A stretch of DNA of 64,000 nt from Streptococcus thermophilus (lineage in GTDB: Bacteria > Bacillota > Bacilli > Lactobacillales > Streptococcaceae), in contig NZ_CP038020.1 of assembly GCF_010120595.1 (NCBI RefSeq), positions 1,488,001 to 1,552,000 of the forward strand, written 5' to 3'. Position numbers and translations under genes: made by a program. The notes beneath the pieces are model-generated. The model was not told the DNA's origin and searched no databases. It was given only the letters and a program-made list of their open reading frames with translations. Position 1 is the stretch's first letter. Each line of letters starts with the position of its first letter. Below, in pieces: positions 27,974 to 37,541 of the stretch.

Positions 27974-29277
27974 GGCTCTATAATTTCTGTAGTAGGTAAA
28001 ACCCACTGTAGAGATTATAGAGCTTTTTGAATGCAGACAAAAAGTCCCATAAGAACTATAATGAAAAGCGACGAAACTACCATTAGGAAGAACTTATGAG
28101 ACCTATTAAGAATACCACAGAATTAATCGGAATTAAAGACCAAAATATCAAGATTTCACTTGTTTTTGAAACTGACACTCATATCGAGATTCAAGCAAAA
28201 CTTGATTACCCTGCACCATCATGTCCTCAATGCCAAGGAAAGATGATCAAATATGACTTTCAAAAAAACTCTAAAATCCCTCTTCTCGAGCAAGCGGGAA
28301 CGCCAACTCTACTACGTCTGAAAAAACGTCGTTTCCAGTGTAAAAGAAGGTGTTACTAACTGATATTGCCAGAAGACTTCGCGTGTCGACGTCCACTGTC
28401 TATCGTAAGCTTGATCAGTTTACTTTCAAGGAACATTATGACAAACTTCCAGCTGTTATGTCCTGGGATGAGTTTGGGTTCAAGAAAGGGGAATTGGCTT
28501 TTGTGGCGCAGAATTATGAGACAAACGAACTCATAACCATCCTTGATAATCACCGCCAAACCACTATACGAAACTACTATTTGAAGTATCCATTGAAAGT
28601 CCGACAACAGGTACAATTTATCACGATGGATATGTCTGGAGCTTATATTCCACTGGCTCGCAAACTCTTTCCTAACGCCAAAATCGTTCCTGATCGATTT
28701 CACATTATCCAGCACCTTGGACGTGCCTTTTTAAAGACAAGAATTGCCATTATGAACCATTCACTACCTTATTGAGATTTAAAAAATCACTGGCGACTTT
28801 TTCAAAAGGACAGCCGTAAACTATCTCTCAACTCTTTTTATTCAAAGACTTTCCGTCAAACTTTAGCACCACATGAAGTTGTTGCGAAGACACTAGTCTT
28901 TTCAAAAGAGCTTACTGACTACTATACACTTTATCAGCTTTTGCTTTTTCACTTTCAGGAGAAGAGAGTAGATGAGTTCTTTGAACTGATAGAGGAAAAT
29001 AGGAGCAAGGTCAATCATTATTTTCAAACTGTCTTTAGGACTTTTCTTAGACACAAGCAATACATCAAAAACGCACTAGAAACGGACTATTCAAACGCGA
29101 AACTTGAAGCGACTAATAAGTTGATCAAAGACATCAAACGTTTGGGCTTCGGTTTTAGAAACTTTATCAACTTTAAGAAGCGTGTCTTCATCACACTGAA
29201 CATACATAAAAAAAGGACCTATCCGGTCCTCTCTAGATGTTAGCTTTTCGTCACCCACTACAGTTGACAAAGAGCCC
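27974..29277 (+). mobile_element. ISL3-family insertion sequence, defective (IS1193/IS1167-like)
   Basis: The left end begins GGCTCTATAATTTCTGTAGT and the right end, read inward on the other strand, GGCTCTTTGTCAACTGTAGT; they share GGCTCT and CTGTAGTRGGT, typical ISL3-type terminal repeats. A transposase remnant fills the interior. The left end also has a local hairpin (CTCTATAAT...ATTATAGAG). The right end abuts the stop codon of the last eps gene. Exact ends and target duplications were not resolved. Confidence 0.8.
28096..29243 (+). pseudogene. Inactive ISL3-type transposase
   Basis: N-terminal part 28096-28359 carries the zinc-finger-like CPQC...RFQCKRRC; the remainder continues in another frame from about 28350 (TDIARRLRVSTSTVYRKL helix-turn-helix; SWDEFGFKKG, MDMSGAYIPLARKLFPNAKIVPDRFHIIQHL for the catalytic Asp residues; SNAKLEATNKLIKDIKRLGFGFRNF with the catalytic Glu). 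Going straight from the zinc-finger Cys to TDIARRL skips the stretch that joins them in intact family members, so an internal deletion of roughly 100 bp is inferred. A TGA at about 28774 is a second lesion. Confidence 0.82.
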
Positions 29278-30330
29278 TTATTTTAAATTGTTCAATGCAG
29301 TAAGTAGATAGTGACCATCACGAATACCTTTACCGACACGCTTGGTATTTTCAACCAAATCTTGGTAATCAGTATCTGAAAGATTGTCAATGGTAGCCTT
29401 CAAATCCTGAAGAGAATCTACTGCAATTCCACAGCCGTTCTCAAGCACAAAATGAGATAAGGCTGACTGTTTCCAAACGACAAGCGGGAACCCTGAGGCC
29501 AAGTAAAGTGACGCCTTGTGAGAGTTGTTATAGCGAAGGTACTCGCCGAAAACACCACTACATATCTCAGCACTGTTGCTATCCCAGACAAGCCCAAAAC
29601 CACCCTCAAGAGCTGCAGGAAGCTCATCAGGTATGAAGGAACCAAAGTAGTTCTCATTTTCAAGAGCTCTGCTTTCGTCGAAGCCGACACCATAAAGGTT
29701 ATAAGCAGGTTCTGCAGGAAGAGAGTAAAGATAACCAGCTTTTTCTTGTGCCAAGTTACCAGCTACAATAATTGGCTGATTCTTCGTGAAACCTGTCTTC
29801 TCTTGGAAATTTGGAATCAAATAGTCGAAAATGCCAAGGCTAACAATCTTATCTGCCGCAATCCCTTTATCTACCAATACAGATTTCATAATTGGATTGT
29901 GGGCAATGATACCATCAGCTGCACCAAGAAGACCTGATTCTTGAATTTGAATGCGAATCTTATGCTTCAAAGGGAAATTCTCAACATTGATATAACGAAG
30001 AGCTTCTAAATCGTGGATAATAAAATTAACTTTTACGCCTTTTTTCTGTGCTTTCTTTACATGATGTGTTGTGAAAAAACTATGATGAAGCATTGGGAAC
30101 TGAATAAGTAACTCATCACCTTGCTTTAGTTGATTCAAGGCCTGACCAATAGCCTTAGATTTATGAAGCTGTGCTTTAAGTGTACCCATCTCGTACCAAT
30201 TATCAACTGAAAGAACCAAGGATTGATAACCTTCTCTCTTTACAATTTCTTCAACATCATTACGAGCCTTATTACCGGCATTTTTAGCGTTATTGTCATG
30301 AAGGAATTCTTCTTTTAAGTAGTATTTCAT
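29278..30330 (-). CDS. Probable galactofuranosyltransferase of the eps cluster
   Basis: A 350-residue cytoplasmic protein resembling the beta-1,6-galactofuranosyltransferase group: N-terminal KNAGNKARNDVEEIVKREGY, a first Rossmann-like half with VNFIIHDLEALRY, and a second half with GNLAQEKAGYLY...GLVWDSNSAE and SHKASLYLASGFPLVVW, a nucleotide-sugar-binding pattern. It follows the UDP-galactopyranose mutase gene by 15 bp, which supplies UDP-Galf, so the acceptor reaction proposed is addition of galactofuranose to the repeating unit (inference). Last gene of the eps operon; the ISL3 element begins at its stop codon, so the original operon end and terminator may have been replaced. Confidence 0.72.
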   Translation of the reverse strand: MKYYLKEEFLHDNNAKNAGNKARNDVEEIVKREGYQSLVLSVDNWYEMGTLKAQLHKSKAIGQALNQLKQGDELLIQFPMLHHSFFTTHHVKKAQKKGVKVNFIIHDLEALRYINVENFPLKHKIRIQIQESGLLGAADGIIAHNPIMKSVLVDKGIAADKIVSLGIFDYLIPNFQEKTGFTKNQPIIVAGNLAQEKAGYLYSLPAEPAYNLYGVGFDESRALENENYFGSFIPDELPAALEGGFGLVWDSNSAEICSGVFGEYLRYNNSHKASLYLASGFPLVVWKQSALSHFVLENGCGIAVDSLQDLKATIDNLSDTDYQDLVENTKRVGKGIRDGHYLLTALNNLK

Positions 30331-30345
30331 AGATTATCGTTTCTC

Positions 30346-31443
30346 TTAATCAAACTCTTTTGCCACGACTTCTAGAGCACGCTCAATGACCACGTGCATG
30401 TCGTAGTATTTATAATCTGCAAGACGTCCACAGAAGACAACCTTGTCATTTTTCTCAGCTTCTTCTTGGTACTTAGCAAACATGGCATTGTTCTTTTCAT
30501 CATTGATTGGGTAGTATGATTCATCTCCACGTTTCCAATCAGCTGGGTATTCACGTGTGATAACTGTCTTAGGTTGTGTACCATACTCGAAGTGCTTGTG
30601 CTCAATGATACGAGTATAAGGAATCTCACGCTCTGTGTAGTTGACAACGGCATTTCCTTGATGATTTTCTTCATCCAAGACTTCGTGTTCAAAACGAAGA
30701 CTGCGATACTCCAACTCACCATGTTTATAATCAAAGTACTGGTCAATCATTCCTGTAAAGACAACCTTTTCAGCTGAAGCTTCAAGCTCTTCACGATTGG
30801 CAAAGAAGTCAACTCCAAGCTCTACTTCTACATCTCCAAGCATATTTTCAATGATGACATTGTAACCACCGATCGGAATTCCTTGGTAACGGTCATTAAA
30901 GTAGTTGTTATCAAAAGTCAGACGAACCGGAAGACGCTTGATGATGAAAGGAGGCAGGTCTGTGGCAGAACGTCCCCATTGTTTTTCAGTGTATCCCTTG
31001 ATCAACTTTTTGTAGATATCTGGTCCAATCAACTTGATAGCTTGTTCTTCCAAGTTTTTAGGCTCAACATCTTTCATATCAGCCGTTTGCTCAGCAATCT
31101 TGTCCTTAACTTCTTGAGGAGTCTTAGTGCCCCACATAGCATAAAATGTATTCATGTTAAATGGAAGGTTATAAAGACTGCCCTTGTAGTTAGCAATTGG
31201 TGAGTTGATATAGTTATTAAATTCAGCAAATTGGTTGACATAATCCCAAACTTTTTTATTTGAGGTATGGAAAATGTGAGCACCATACTTGTGAACGTTA
31301 ATACCTTCAACATCTTCACAGTAGATATTGCCACCGATGTGATCACGCTTGTCAATCACTTTTACTTTTTTGCCACGTTTTGTAGCTTCATGTGCGAAGA
31401 TTGCTCCGGACAAACCAGCACCAACGATAAGATAATCGTACAT
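30346..31443 (-). CDS. glf: UDP-galactopyranose mutase
   Basis: A 365-residue flavoenzyme that interconverts UDP-galactopyranose and UDP-galactofuranose. The FAD fold is at the N-terminus (YLIVGAGLSGAIFAHEA, then VIDKRDHIGGNIY), followed by family motifs GAHIFHTSNKKVWDY, PFNMNTFYAMWG, GYTEKQWGRSATDLPPFIIKRLPVR (substrate Arg) and C-terminal FCGRLADYKYYDMH with the second conserved Arg. Full length. Its presence shows that the polymer made by this cluster contains galactofuranose. Sits between the flippase and the probable galactofuranosyltransferase genes. Confidence 0.95.
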   Translation of the reverse strand: MYDYLIVGAGLSGAIFAHEATKRGKKVKVIDKRDHIGGNIYCEDVEGINVHKYGAHIFHTSNKKVWDYVNQFAEFNNYINSPIANYKGSLYNLPFNMNTFYAMWGTKTPQEVKDKIAEQTADMKDVEPKNLEEQAIKLIGPDIYKKLIKGYTEKQWGRSATDLPPFIIKRLPVRLTFDNNYFNDRYQGIPIGGYNVIIENMLGDVEVELGVDFFANREELEASAEKVVFTGMIDQYFDYKHGELEYRSLRFEHEVLDEENHQGNAVVNYTEREIPYTRIIEHKHFEYGTQPKTVITREYPADWKRGDESYYPINDEKNNAMFAKYQEEAEKNDKVVFCGRLADYKYYDMHVVIERALEVVAKEFD

Positions 31444-31453
31444 ATTTTTCTCC

Positions 31454-32869
31454 TTAGTTTTTCATTAACTGTTGCTTCAAGTCTTTCATATCAACGACAC
31501 GTAAGACAATAATCAAGACAATATAAATGATAGCACCGACAAGACCATCTACTGCTACATTTAGCATTGGTTTCAATTGCACAAACATCTTAAAGACAAA
31601 TAGTCCAAGATACATGACAACTGATGCTAAGATAATTTTTGACATGGCTGGAAGGATTGACACATCTTTGATGAATATCCTTGAAAAATTCAATTGAATA
31701 ACCCATACCAAAGCCTCTGTTAAAACTGATACAATTGAGGCCCCAACAAAGCCAAATGGAGGAATTAACAAGAGATTAAGTCCAACACTGACAACAGCCG
31801 GAATAGTCGTAGAGAGCATAAACTCACGATGTTTGTTGTGTGGAATCAAAATCTGGATTCCCATAATATTTGTCCAACCGATAAAGAACATCCTAAAGAC
31901 CATAATAGCAATGGCAAGATAAGCCTCTTGGAAATCTTTCCCTAGGAAGAAACTCACAAAATCCTTATTAACAATCAAGAGACCTGCTATTATCGGGAAA
32001 ATCACAAGATTATAAATCAAGAAAGACAACTCATGCATCTTGTTAACGGCCTTATGATCTCCGTTAGATAAAAGACCAGATACCCTAGGAAGCATTACAC
32101 TACCTAAAGACGTCACTAGTGTTAGGAGGATATTGATAATCTTCAATGCCTGGTCATAAATACCAACGTCATTGGTAGATGACAAGGCACCCAACATTGT
32201 ACGATCCAAAGTCACGTATAGTGAAATGGCAACCTGAGGGAGAAACAGCAAAATAACAGGTTTAAGATGTTTCTTAGCATAGGATAAATCAAATTGTGGT
32301 TCTCCAATGTAAGGTCTCGCTGGTAACCACATACTTAATTGCCCAAGCAATTCAAAGAAGGTCAATAGGAAAACATAGAGATACAAATCACCAGGTGTTT
32401 TCACAAATAGGAAGATAGAAATAACTCCTAAGACCTTTACCGTTGTATTCCTTGCGGTAATACGACGAAAATCCTCCAAACCTTGGAATAACCAAGAAAT
32501 ATCCATTCCTTTCGATATCAAGCTTAATCCTAAGATATAAGCCACCATATTTTGCATACCAGGAAAGAACAAACATAATGATGTATACAAGACAAGAGAC
32601 AAAATAGTCGCAATCAATTGGAGGGTATAAATACCCCAGAAATTTTTACTAATATCCTTTCGATGTCCTGAAATCTCTTTAGTACCATAGTTAGCAACAC
32701 CTAAAGTTGCCAAAAGAATAAAGTAGGTCACAATCGAATTAAAGTAACCATAAGTACCTAAATCCTTTGAACTAAAAATCCTAGTAACATAAGGTGTCGT
32801 AATGATTGGTAAAACAATGACCAGTAATTGATAGGAAAGATTGTAGGCGTAATTTTTTAAAACTTTCAT
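31454..32869 (-). CDS. Polysaccharide repeat-unit flippase (Wzx-type)
   Basis: A 471-residue MOP-superfamily membrane protein with about 12-14 hydrophobic segments spread over the whole length. The N-terminus NYAYNLSYQLLVIVLPIITTPYVTRIF is characteristic of Wzx/PST translocases. It would flip the lipid-linked repeating unit across the membrane for polymerisation outside. It lies between the polymerase gene (49 bp upstream) and glf (10 bp downstream). Intact; strongly AT-rich like the neighbouring eps genes. Confidence 0.88.
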   Translation of the reverse strand: MKVLKNYAYNLSYQLLVIVLPIITTPYVTRIFSSKDLGTYGYFNSIVTYFILLATLGVANYGTKEISGHRKDISKNFWGIYTLQLIATILSLVLYTSLCLFFPGMQNMVAYILGLSLISKGMDISWLFQGLEDFRRITARNTTVKVLGVISIFLFVKTPGDLYLYVFLLTFFELLGQLSMWLPARPYIGEPQFDLSYAKKHLKPVILLFLPQVAISLYVTLDRTMLGALSSTNDVGIYDQALKIINILLTLVTSLGSVMLPRVSGLLSNGDHKAVNKMHELSFLIYNLVIFPIIAGLLIVNKDFVSFFLGKDFQEAYLAIAIMVFRMFFIGWTNIMGIQILIPHNKHREFMLSTTIPAVVSVGLNLLLIPPFGFVGASIVSVLTEALVWVIQLNFSRIFIKDVSILPAMSKIILASVVMYLGLFVFKMFVQLKPMLNVAVDGLVGAIIYIVLIIVLRVVDMKDLKQQLMKN

Positions 32870-32918
32870 ATGTATATGACTCTGTCTAGACTTTCTTGAT
32901 GATATACCTCTGTTTCAA

Positions 32919-34085
32919 TTACAAAAAATCTTTATCAGTCTTCATCACAAAGAGTCGACTAATCAATAAGATAAGAGGTGAGTAACGAAGAACAAGCATT
33001 TGCGGATCAAACATGCCATGAATAATCATAACACCTAAGCAAGCAAGGACAATATCTTTTCGATTAGTCACAAAATAATTCATGACACGTGTTAAAGCAA
33101 ATAACATAAATGCACTAACAGCCAAGCCATCAATTACGAGTAACTGCACAAACGAGCTATCAATAAAGTTATAGTTGCTTGAATAATTACCGAAGATATC
33201 CATGGTTGTAAATGAAATTGGTCGACCTAATAAGGAAACTCCGAAGTTTCGGAATCCTTGAACACTAAGTCTTAGACGATTATGTGTAAATTGGTCAACA
33301 AGATGGAATAAATCACCAGTTGAATAGAAACAGAAATAGAGGGTTATAGCCAATGCTATAATAAAACCATATTTGGCAAGATTTGCTGTTATAACATTAC
33401 TATCTATGAAATCAAATTTAAAGGCCTTAAGACTAATAAAAGCATAAGTCAAAATCAAGAGACTTAGATAAAGTGGACTTGAGGTTGAGGTCTGTTGGTA
33501 CATATAAAACGTAGCAAATAGTAGAGCTAACAACTCTATATAAGTAACCTTCTTTCCTCTAAACATAAGGTAGCTACATAGGGCAAAAAACATACGTTGA
33601 GAAGCAAAGGAAACATAGTTAAATCCTAAACTATAACGATAACCACTATCAGCACTCATCAACATATTAGAAATAATGCCCATCTTACTAGCTAGAATAG
33701 TTACAAACAGCACTAAAAAGGTGGCGAAGGAGAAAGTCCCTAATAACTTTTTGAACTCTATATCCCTAGCTGAAAAAACCAACAGCAAAACGTTAATATC
33801 AGGAAGACCATCTCGATTTTTTGACACAATTAACATGGTCAAGGTAAATAATAGGAAAATTATTAATTCCTTCAAGTGGTATCTGAAATAATTTATGGTA
33901 TCAGGAAGATTAATGAGTTCCTTTATCGTAATCATAACTATTGTAAAATATAGCAAGGTACGATAGAGTGACAAAAAACCATCCACCCTTACAAAATAAG
34001 TTGTAGTTACCAGAGATGCAAATAATACCCAAATAAAAAGAGTAAATAAATAGATTTTCTCTGAGATAAAGCGACTGCTATTCAC
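32919..34085 (-). CDS. Polysaccharide polymerase (Wzy-type)
   Basis: A 388-residue, very hydrophobic protein with about 10 membrane segments and one larger external loop (about residues 255-310; THNRLRLSVQGFRNFGVSLLGRPISF). Such topology with a conserved Arg-rich loop near the end fits Wzy repeat-unit polymerases, which show little sequence conservation. It is the only candidate polymerase in the cluster, placed between glycosyltransferases and flippase. Function assigned by topology and context, not by a catalytic motif. Confidence 0.75.
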   Translation of the reverse strand: MNSSRFISEKIYLFTLFIWVLFASLVTTTYFVRVDGFLSLYRTLLYFTIVMITIKELINLPDTINYFRYHLKELIIFLLFTLTMLIVSKNRDGLPDINVLLLVFSARDIEFKKLLGTFSFATFLVLFVTILASKMGIISNMLMSADSGYRYSLGFNYVSFASQRMFFALCSYLMFRGKKVTYIELLALLFATFYMYQQTSTSSPLYLSLLILTYAFISLKAFKFDFIDSNVITANLAKYGFIIALAITLYFCFYSTGDLFHLVDQFTHNRLRLSVQGFRNFGVSLLGRPISFTTMDIFGNYSSNYNFIDSSFVQLLVIDGLAVSAFMLFALTRVMNYFVTNRKDIVLACLGVMIIHGMFDPQMLVLRYSPLILLISRLFVMKTDKDFL

Positions 34086-34113
34086 AAGTACTTTCCATAC
34101 CTTTCAATTATTC

Positions 34114-35106
34114 TTATAAATGTTGTAATAACATCTGTATTTTTTTAAGATAAATCAGAACAACATACATTCGACATTTCAACAACAGTTTTATGAGTGG
34201 ATTCAATGCAGAAGAATCATTATTTATAAAATCCTCTATCTCTTGTCTTTCACATGTATTTTTAACGAGCTTAACTTTTCTATTTACAGATAAATTCTGT
34301 TTCGTTATATTGTATATGTTACTCATCAGTATTCTTGCTTTTACAGTATTAACAAGCTCTGAACTATCCAAATTCCAGTCAGAAAGTAGATTATCAACCA
34401 TCTTCAATTCTTGAAGCTGATACTGAAGACGCTTGGGGTTATAGCCCGACATAGCAGAACCCTTCCTGCCAGTGACATAAACATAGTAGGAATCTTGAGA
34501 AAGATAAATCTTGTTGACTTCACGATAAACATCAAGATTAAAGCGGACATCTTCACCTAACTCATACTGCTCAAAAGAAAAGTTATTTTCAAGAAGAAAT
34601 TCTCTGCGATATATCTTATTCCAAACTGTGTAAAGCATATCCGATAGGAATAGTTCTTTAAATATCTTGATAAAACCATCCTTGTCGTAATTCCCTTTAA
34701 ATGGAAGTGACTTTTCAGTACGCTGCTTCTCAGTTAAATCTTCCTCAAAAGAATTGTAATAACTAAAAACAGCCAAATCCAAATCTAACACTAGCTTATC
34801 TTCAAACTCAGCAAAGAGATTACCAACAAGATAATCATCACTATCAACGAAGTAGATAAACTCTCCCTTGGCTTTGGACAAGCCAAAATTACGTGCAGAA
34901 CCAACACCGTGGTTCTCAATATGATAGACTGAGATATTTGAATGCTCGTTAGCATAAATATCGCAAATACTGCCACTACTATCCGTAGATCCATTGTCTA
35001 CTACTATAATTTCCAAGTCATCATAGTTCTGAGAAATAATACTTTTTAAACAACGATCAATATATTTCTCAACATTATAAACTGGAATAATAACAGAGTA
35101 TTTCAA
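34114..35106 (-). CDS. Family 2 glycosyltransferase (eps)
   Basis: A 330-residue GT2 enzyme: N-terminal YSVIIPVYNVEKYIDRCLKSI, nucleotide-binding VVDNGSTDSSG, SARNFGLSKAKGEFIYFVDSDDYL with the DxD metal motif (DSDD, about 88-91). The C-terminal half (about 220-330) is basic and less conserved. Probably adds one sugar of the repeating unit at the inner membrane face; sugar unknown. Its last eight residues are hydrophobic. It follows the second GT2 gene by 9 bp and shares with it only the family core. Confidence 0.85.
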   Translation of the reverse strand: MKYSVIIPVYNVEKYIDRCLKSIISQNYDDLEIIVVDNGSTDSSGSICDIYANEHSNISVYHIENHGVGSARNFGLSKAKGEFIYFVDSDDYLVGNLFAEFEDKLVLDLDLAVFSYYNSFEEDLTEKQRTEKSLPFKGNYDKDGFIKIFKELFLSDMLYTVWNKIYRREFLLENNFSFEQYELGEDVRFNLDVYREVNKIYLSQDSYYVYVTGRKGSAMSGYNPKRLQYQLQELKMVDNLLSDWNLDSSELVNTVKARILMSNIYNITKQNLSVNRKVKLVKNTCERQEIEDFINNDSSALNPLIKLLLKCRMYVVLIYLKKIQMLLQHL

Positions 35107-35115
35107 ATTAGACTC

Positions 35116-36102
35116 CTACTTTTTCAATATATGTTGTAGTTGAAATGCACCATTTAATAGACCCAATCGATACAAAAAATATTTTGTTCGATTAGGTAAC
35201 TTAAGCTTCTGCTGAAACTTAAGTTTATTTATTTTTAATTCTTTCTTAACACATTTTGTTAGTTTAGGATAAGTTTTGTATAGGTTAGACTTAAATAAAC
35301 TAGCCAAAATATGAGTCATACCATTGACAAAAAATATCTTAGCAATTGCCAATTCACTAGAATCAAGTTTTGAGCGAACATCATCCGAATAATATAATTC
35401 TTTATAGAAGCTAATCATGTTTTCAAATTTTTGCTCATTCCATGATTTGGTAATTGAATCTGGATTATCAATTAGATAATGGTAGTACTTTTGATTTGTC
35501 GCGTAGACCTTCTTAGCAGCAAGAAAGAGTTTGTAATTGGTACCAAGGTCCTCATAATACTTGCCAACTGGAAACTGGATAGTATTCTTAGTGAACAATG
35601 CTTTTCGATATATCTTATCAGTGGCAAAACCAGTAACAAAGCCATAAGAAAACATATCTATAAGAGCTTCTTTTCCAGTTAATCTTTTAGTCCATTTTGA
35701 ATCGGATTTTATAATATCATGTTCACTCTTTACAAATTCTTGATTGAAGGAAATAATATCATATTGATCTGATTCAATAACCTCAGCTAAATCACTAAAG
35801 GTATTCGGTTCAATCCAATCATCTGAATCTAGGAAATAAACATATTCTCCCTCAGCATTAGAAATACCTGTGTTACGAGCTGCAGAGAGCCCTCCATTTT
35901 TTTTATGAATCACTGAGATAAAGTCATAAACTTTAGCATAATCATCACAGATTTGAGGAGAACTATCAGTACTTCCGTCATCTACAAGTAAAATATCATA
36001 ATTATGCCACTCTTGGACAAGAACGCTTTCTACACAACGTTTTAAATACTTTTCGACATTATAGACAGGTATAACTACTGTTAATAATACATCTTTTTTC
36101 AT
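35116..36102 (-). CDS. Family 2 glycosyltransferase (eps), source of the 64-bp repeat
   Basis: A 328-residue GT2 enzyme: LTVVIPVYNVEKYLKRCVESVLVQEW at the N-terminus, LLVDDGSTDSSPQICDDYA, LSAARNTGISNAEGEYVYFLDSDDWIEPN with DxD (DSDD, about 93-96). A 64-bp stretch of its 5' end (36000-36063) recurs exactly at 36780-36843 in the debris upstream. It is the first intact gene after that debris. Acceptor and sugar unknown. C-terminus basic and AT-rich. Confidence 0.85.
   Translation of the reverse strand: MKKDVLLTVVIPVYNVEKYLKRCVESVLVQEWHNYDILLVDDGSTDSSPQICDDYAKVYDFISVIHKKNGGLSAARNTGISNAEGEYVYFLDSDDWIEPNTFSDLAEVIESDQYDIISFNQEFVKSEHDIIKSDSKWTKRLTGKEALIDMFSYGFVTGFATDKIYRKALFTKNTIQFPVGKYYEDLGTNYKLFLAAKKVYATNQKYYHYLIDNPDSITKSWNEQKFENMISFYKELYYSDDVRSKLDSSELAIAKIFFVNGMTHILASLFKSNLYKTYPKLTKCVKKELKINKLKFQQKLKLPNRTKYFLYRLGLLNGAFQLQHILKK
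36000..36063. repeat. 64-bp exact direct repeat, copy 1
   Basis: Identical to 36780-36843, in the same orientation, 780 bp apart. It encodes YNVEKYLKRCVESVLVQEWHN in the intact GT2 gene. Confidence 0.95.
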
Positions 36103-36176
36103 TTCTTCATCCTTAACTTATTGCAAATAAAATCATTGCTATATTTCTTTTTTTATTTACTGAGAAGATTCCTATT

Positions 36177-36562
36177 TTAATATACACATTTAAATTCATT
36201 TCTAGCATAATCCCTAATTTCATTAGATGACAAAGAATCGACAATGATTAGTTTATTAGGAACAACATAAAAGGAATCAAATCCCTTAAACTCTGGAAAC
36301 TCAATCGTCCTTTTTTGAAAATGAGCATATAATAGATGTTCGAAAACTAGCTTTTCATCTTCAATTTCAACAATTTCATGAATAGTCTTTTCAGACCAAT
36401 AATAATGTTTCGTCTCTATCTCAGCAAATCTTCTAAACGAAAAGTGACAAATATCAATGTCAAGAAAACATGTAAGTTGTAATTGATTTTAGTCGAATTA
36501 TTCGAATAAATTTCATTATTAACATCTACCCATGTAACAACAAAATCAATTACATTAGTCAT
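36177..36562 (-). pseudogene. Remnant of a polysaccharide-synthesis gene (start like Stealth phosphotransferase)
   Basis: From the ATG at 36562 it reads MTNVIDFVVTWVDVNNEIYS, like the first conserved region of Stealth-type sugar-phosphotransferases (IDFVVTWVDG). Near 36470 the frame changes and an open stretch of about 95 codons (DIDICHFSFRRFAEIE... to ARNEFKCVY) runs to the TAA at 36177. The two parts may come from different genes. No DxD or other catalytic motif was recognised in the second part, so its family is open. Confidence 0.5.
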
Positions 36563-36572
36563 TTCTCACCTA

Positions 36573-36876
36573 CTAAATTTCTATCAACCTATCCATAAGT
36601 TTTTTAGAAGTATACTTATTAAAATACAAAATTTTAGCTTTATCTGCTCATTGAATAGTTTCTAAATCATTAACATCAAATTCATCTATAATGGAAGCAA
36701 GTTGATTAAAGTCCTCTGATTTATAGAAAAGAACACTAGATTCATCAACATAATCTCGAACAGAAGGAATATCGTTTACAATTATGCCACTCTTGGACAA
36801 GAACGCTTTCTACACAACGTTTTAAATACTTTTCGACATTATACACTGGAATGACAACAGTTAAAAGTGGTTTCAT
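36573..36876 (-). pseudogene. Chimeric glycosyltransferase remnant: GT2 start joined to GT4-like end
   Basis: Starts at ATG 36876 with KPLLTVVIPVYNVEKYLKR, a GT2 N-terminus, through the second copy of the 64-bp repeat. Exactly at the repeat boundary (36780) the sequence changes to NDIPSVRDYVDESSVLFYKSEDFNQLASIID, typical of the C-terminal end of a family 4/1 glycosyltransferase, in another frame, with a TGA near 36652 and end at 36573. This is a recombination joint between two former genes. Confidence 0.75.
36780..36843. repeat. 64-bp exact direct repeat, copy 2
   Basis: Partner of 36000-36063. The identity stops on one side exactly at the chimeric joint; on the other side the two copies diverge after ATTATA. 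Confidence 0.95.
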
Positions 36877-36900
36877 GGATTCTTCACCTAAATTTTTATT

Positions 36901-37540
36901 TTATGTTAAATCTTCACCACCCTTATTCAGCCAAGTTACAACATTAAAATAGCGATGATACGTTTTCAAGTCGATGCCAACGTGTCCTTGCTTTTCAGCT
37001 GATTTGAAATGGACCAATGAAGGTAGATCACTGTAATTCTTCGAAGAGAAAATCACCTTACTCTTGTATGGAAGCTCTTCAAACTCTTTCATCAACTCAT
37101 AAGTGCAGGCATCATTATCATTAAACTTGAAAATACAAATTATCCCAATGAATTCTTTCTAAACGACGGTTCCATTTTTGAGTTGCTTCTTCCTCATCTG
37201 CATAATGCAAGAAATGAAGTTCAATATCATCAAGAAGTGCTAGAGGATAGGCATTATCAAAGTCTTTGATGTATTTCGATTCCTTAACAAATGTCAAAGG
37301 GATATTACCACTCAAATAGTATTTTAAATTCTTGAGCATCTTTATGTAATCGGGAGAAAAGACAAACATCCCTACAAATGGAGTTTGATAAGGCAAGCCC
37401 AATGACTGATAAACTTTTCCAGCCCAACAATTATCACAAATGATCGTAAAATTTTTATTCTTAAGTCTTCGTCTAGGAATAAAATTAATAATTGGATAAA
37501 CGATTGGTTTTAATTTATTTTTTAGTGTTTCACTGTTCAT
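36901..37540 (-). pseudogene. DUF1919 exopolysaccharide protein with one frameshift
   Basis: A DUF1919-family protein of about 213 residues. The start is ATG 37540 (MNSETLKNKLKP), immediately behind the stop of the GT4 gene (37542). It has FTIICDNCWAGKVYQSLGLPYQTPFVGMFVF (family signature, in two parts) and RLERIHWDNLYF. The frame is lost near 37118, and the last third (FNDNDACTYELMKEFEELP... to 36901) continues in another frame; a single base restores it. DUF1919 proteins are usual members of eps/cps clusters and may act as transferases. A sequencing error cannot be excluded. Confidence 0.8.
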
Positions 37541-37541
37541 A

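Noticed and set aside
27974..28040. Hairpin with GTAGTAGGTAAAACCCACTGTAG considered as a CRISPR-like repeat or terminator
   Set aside because: It occurs once, no spacers follow, and it is the left end of the ISL3 element.
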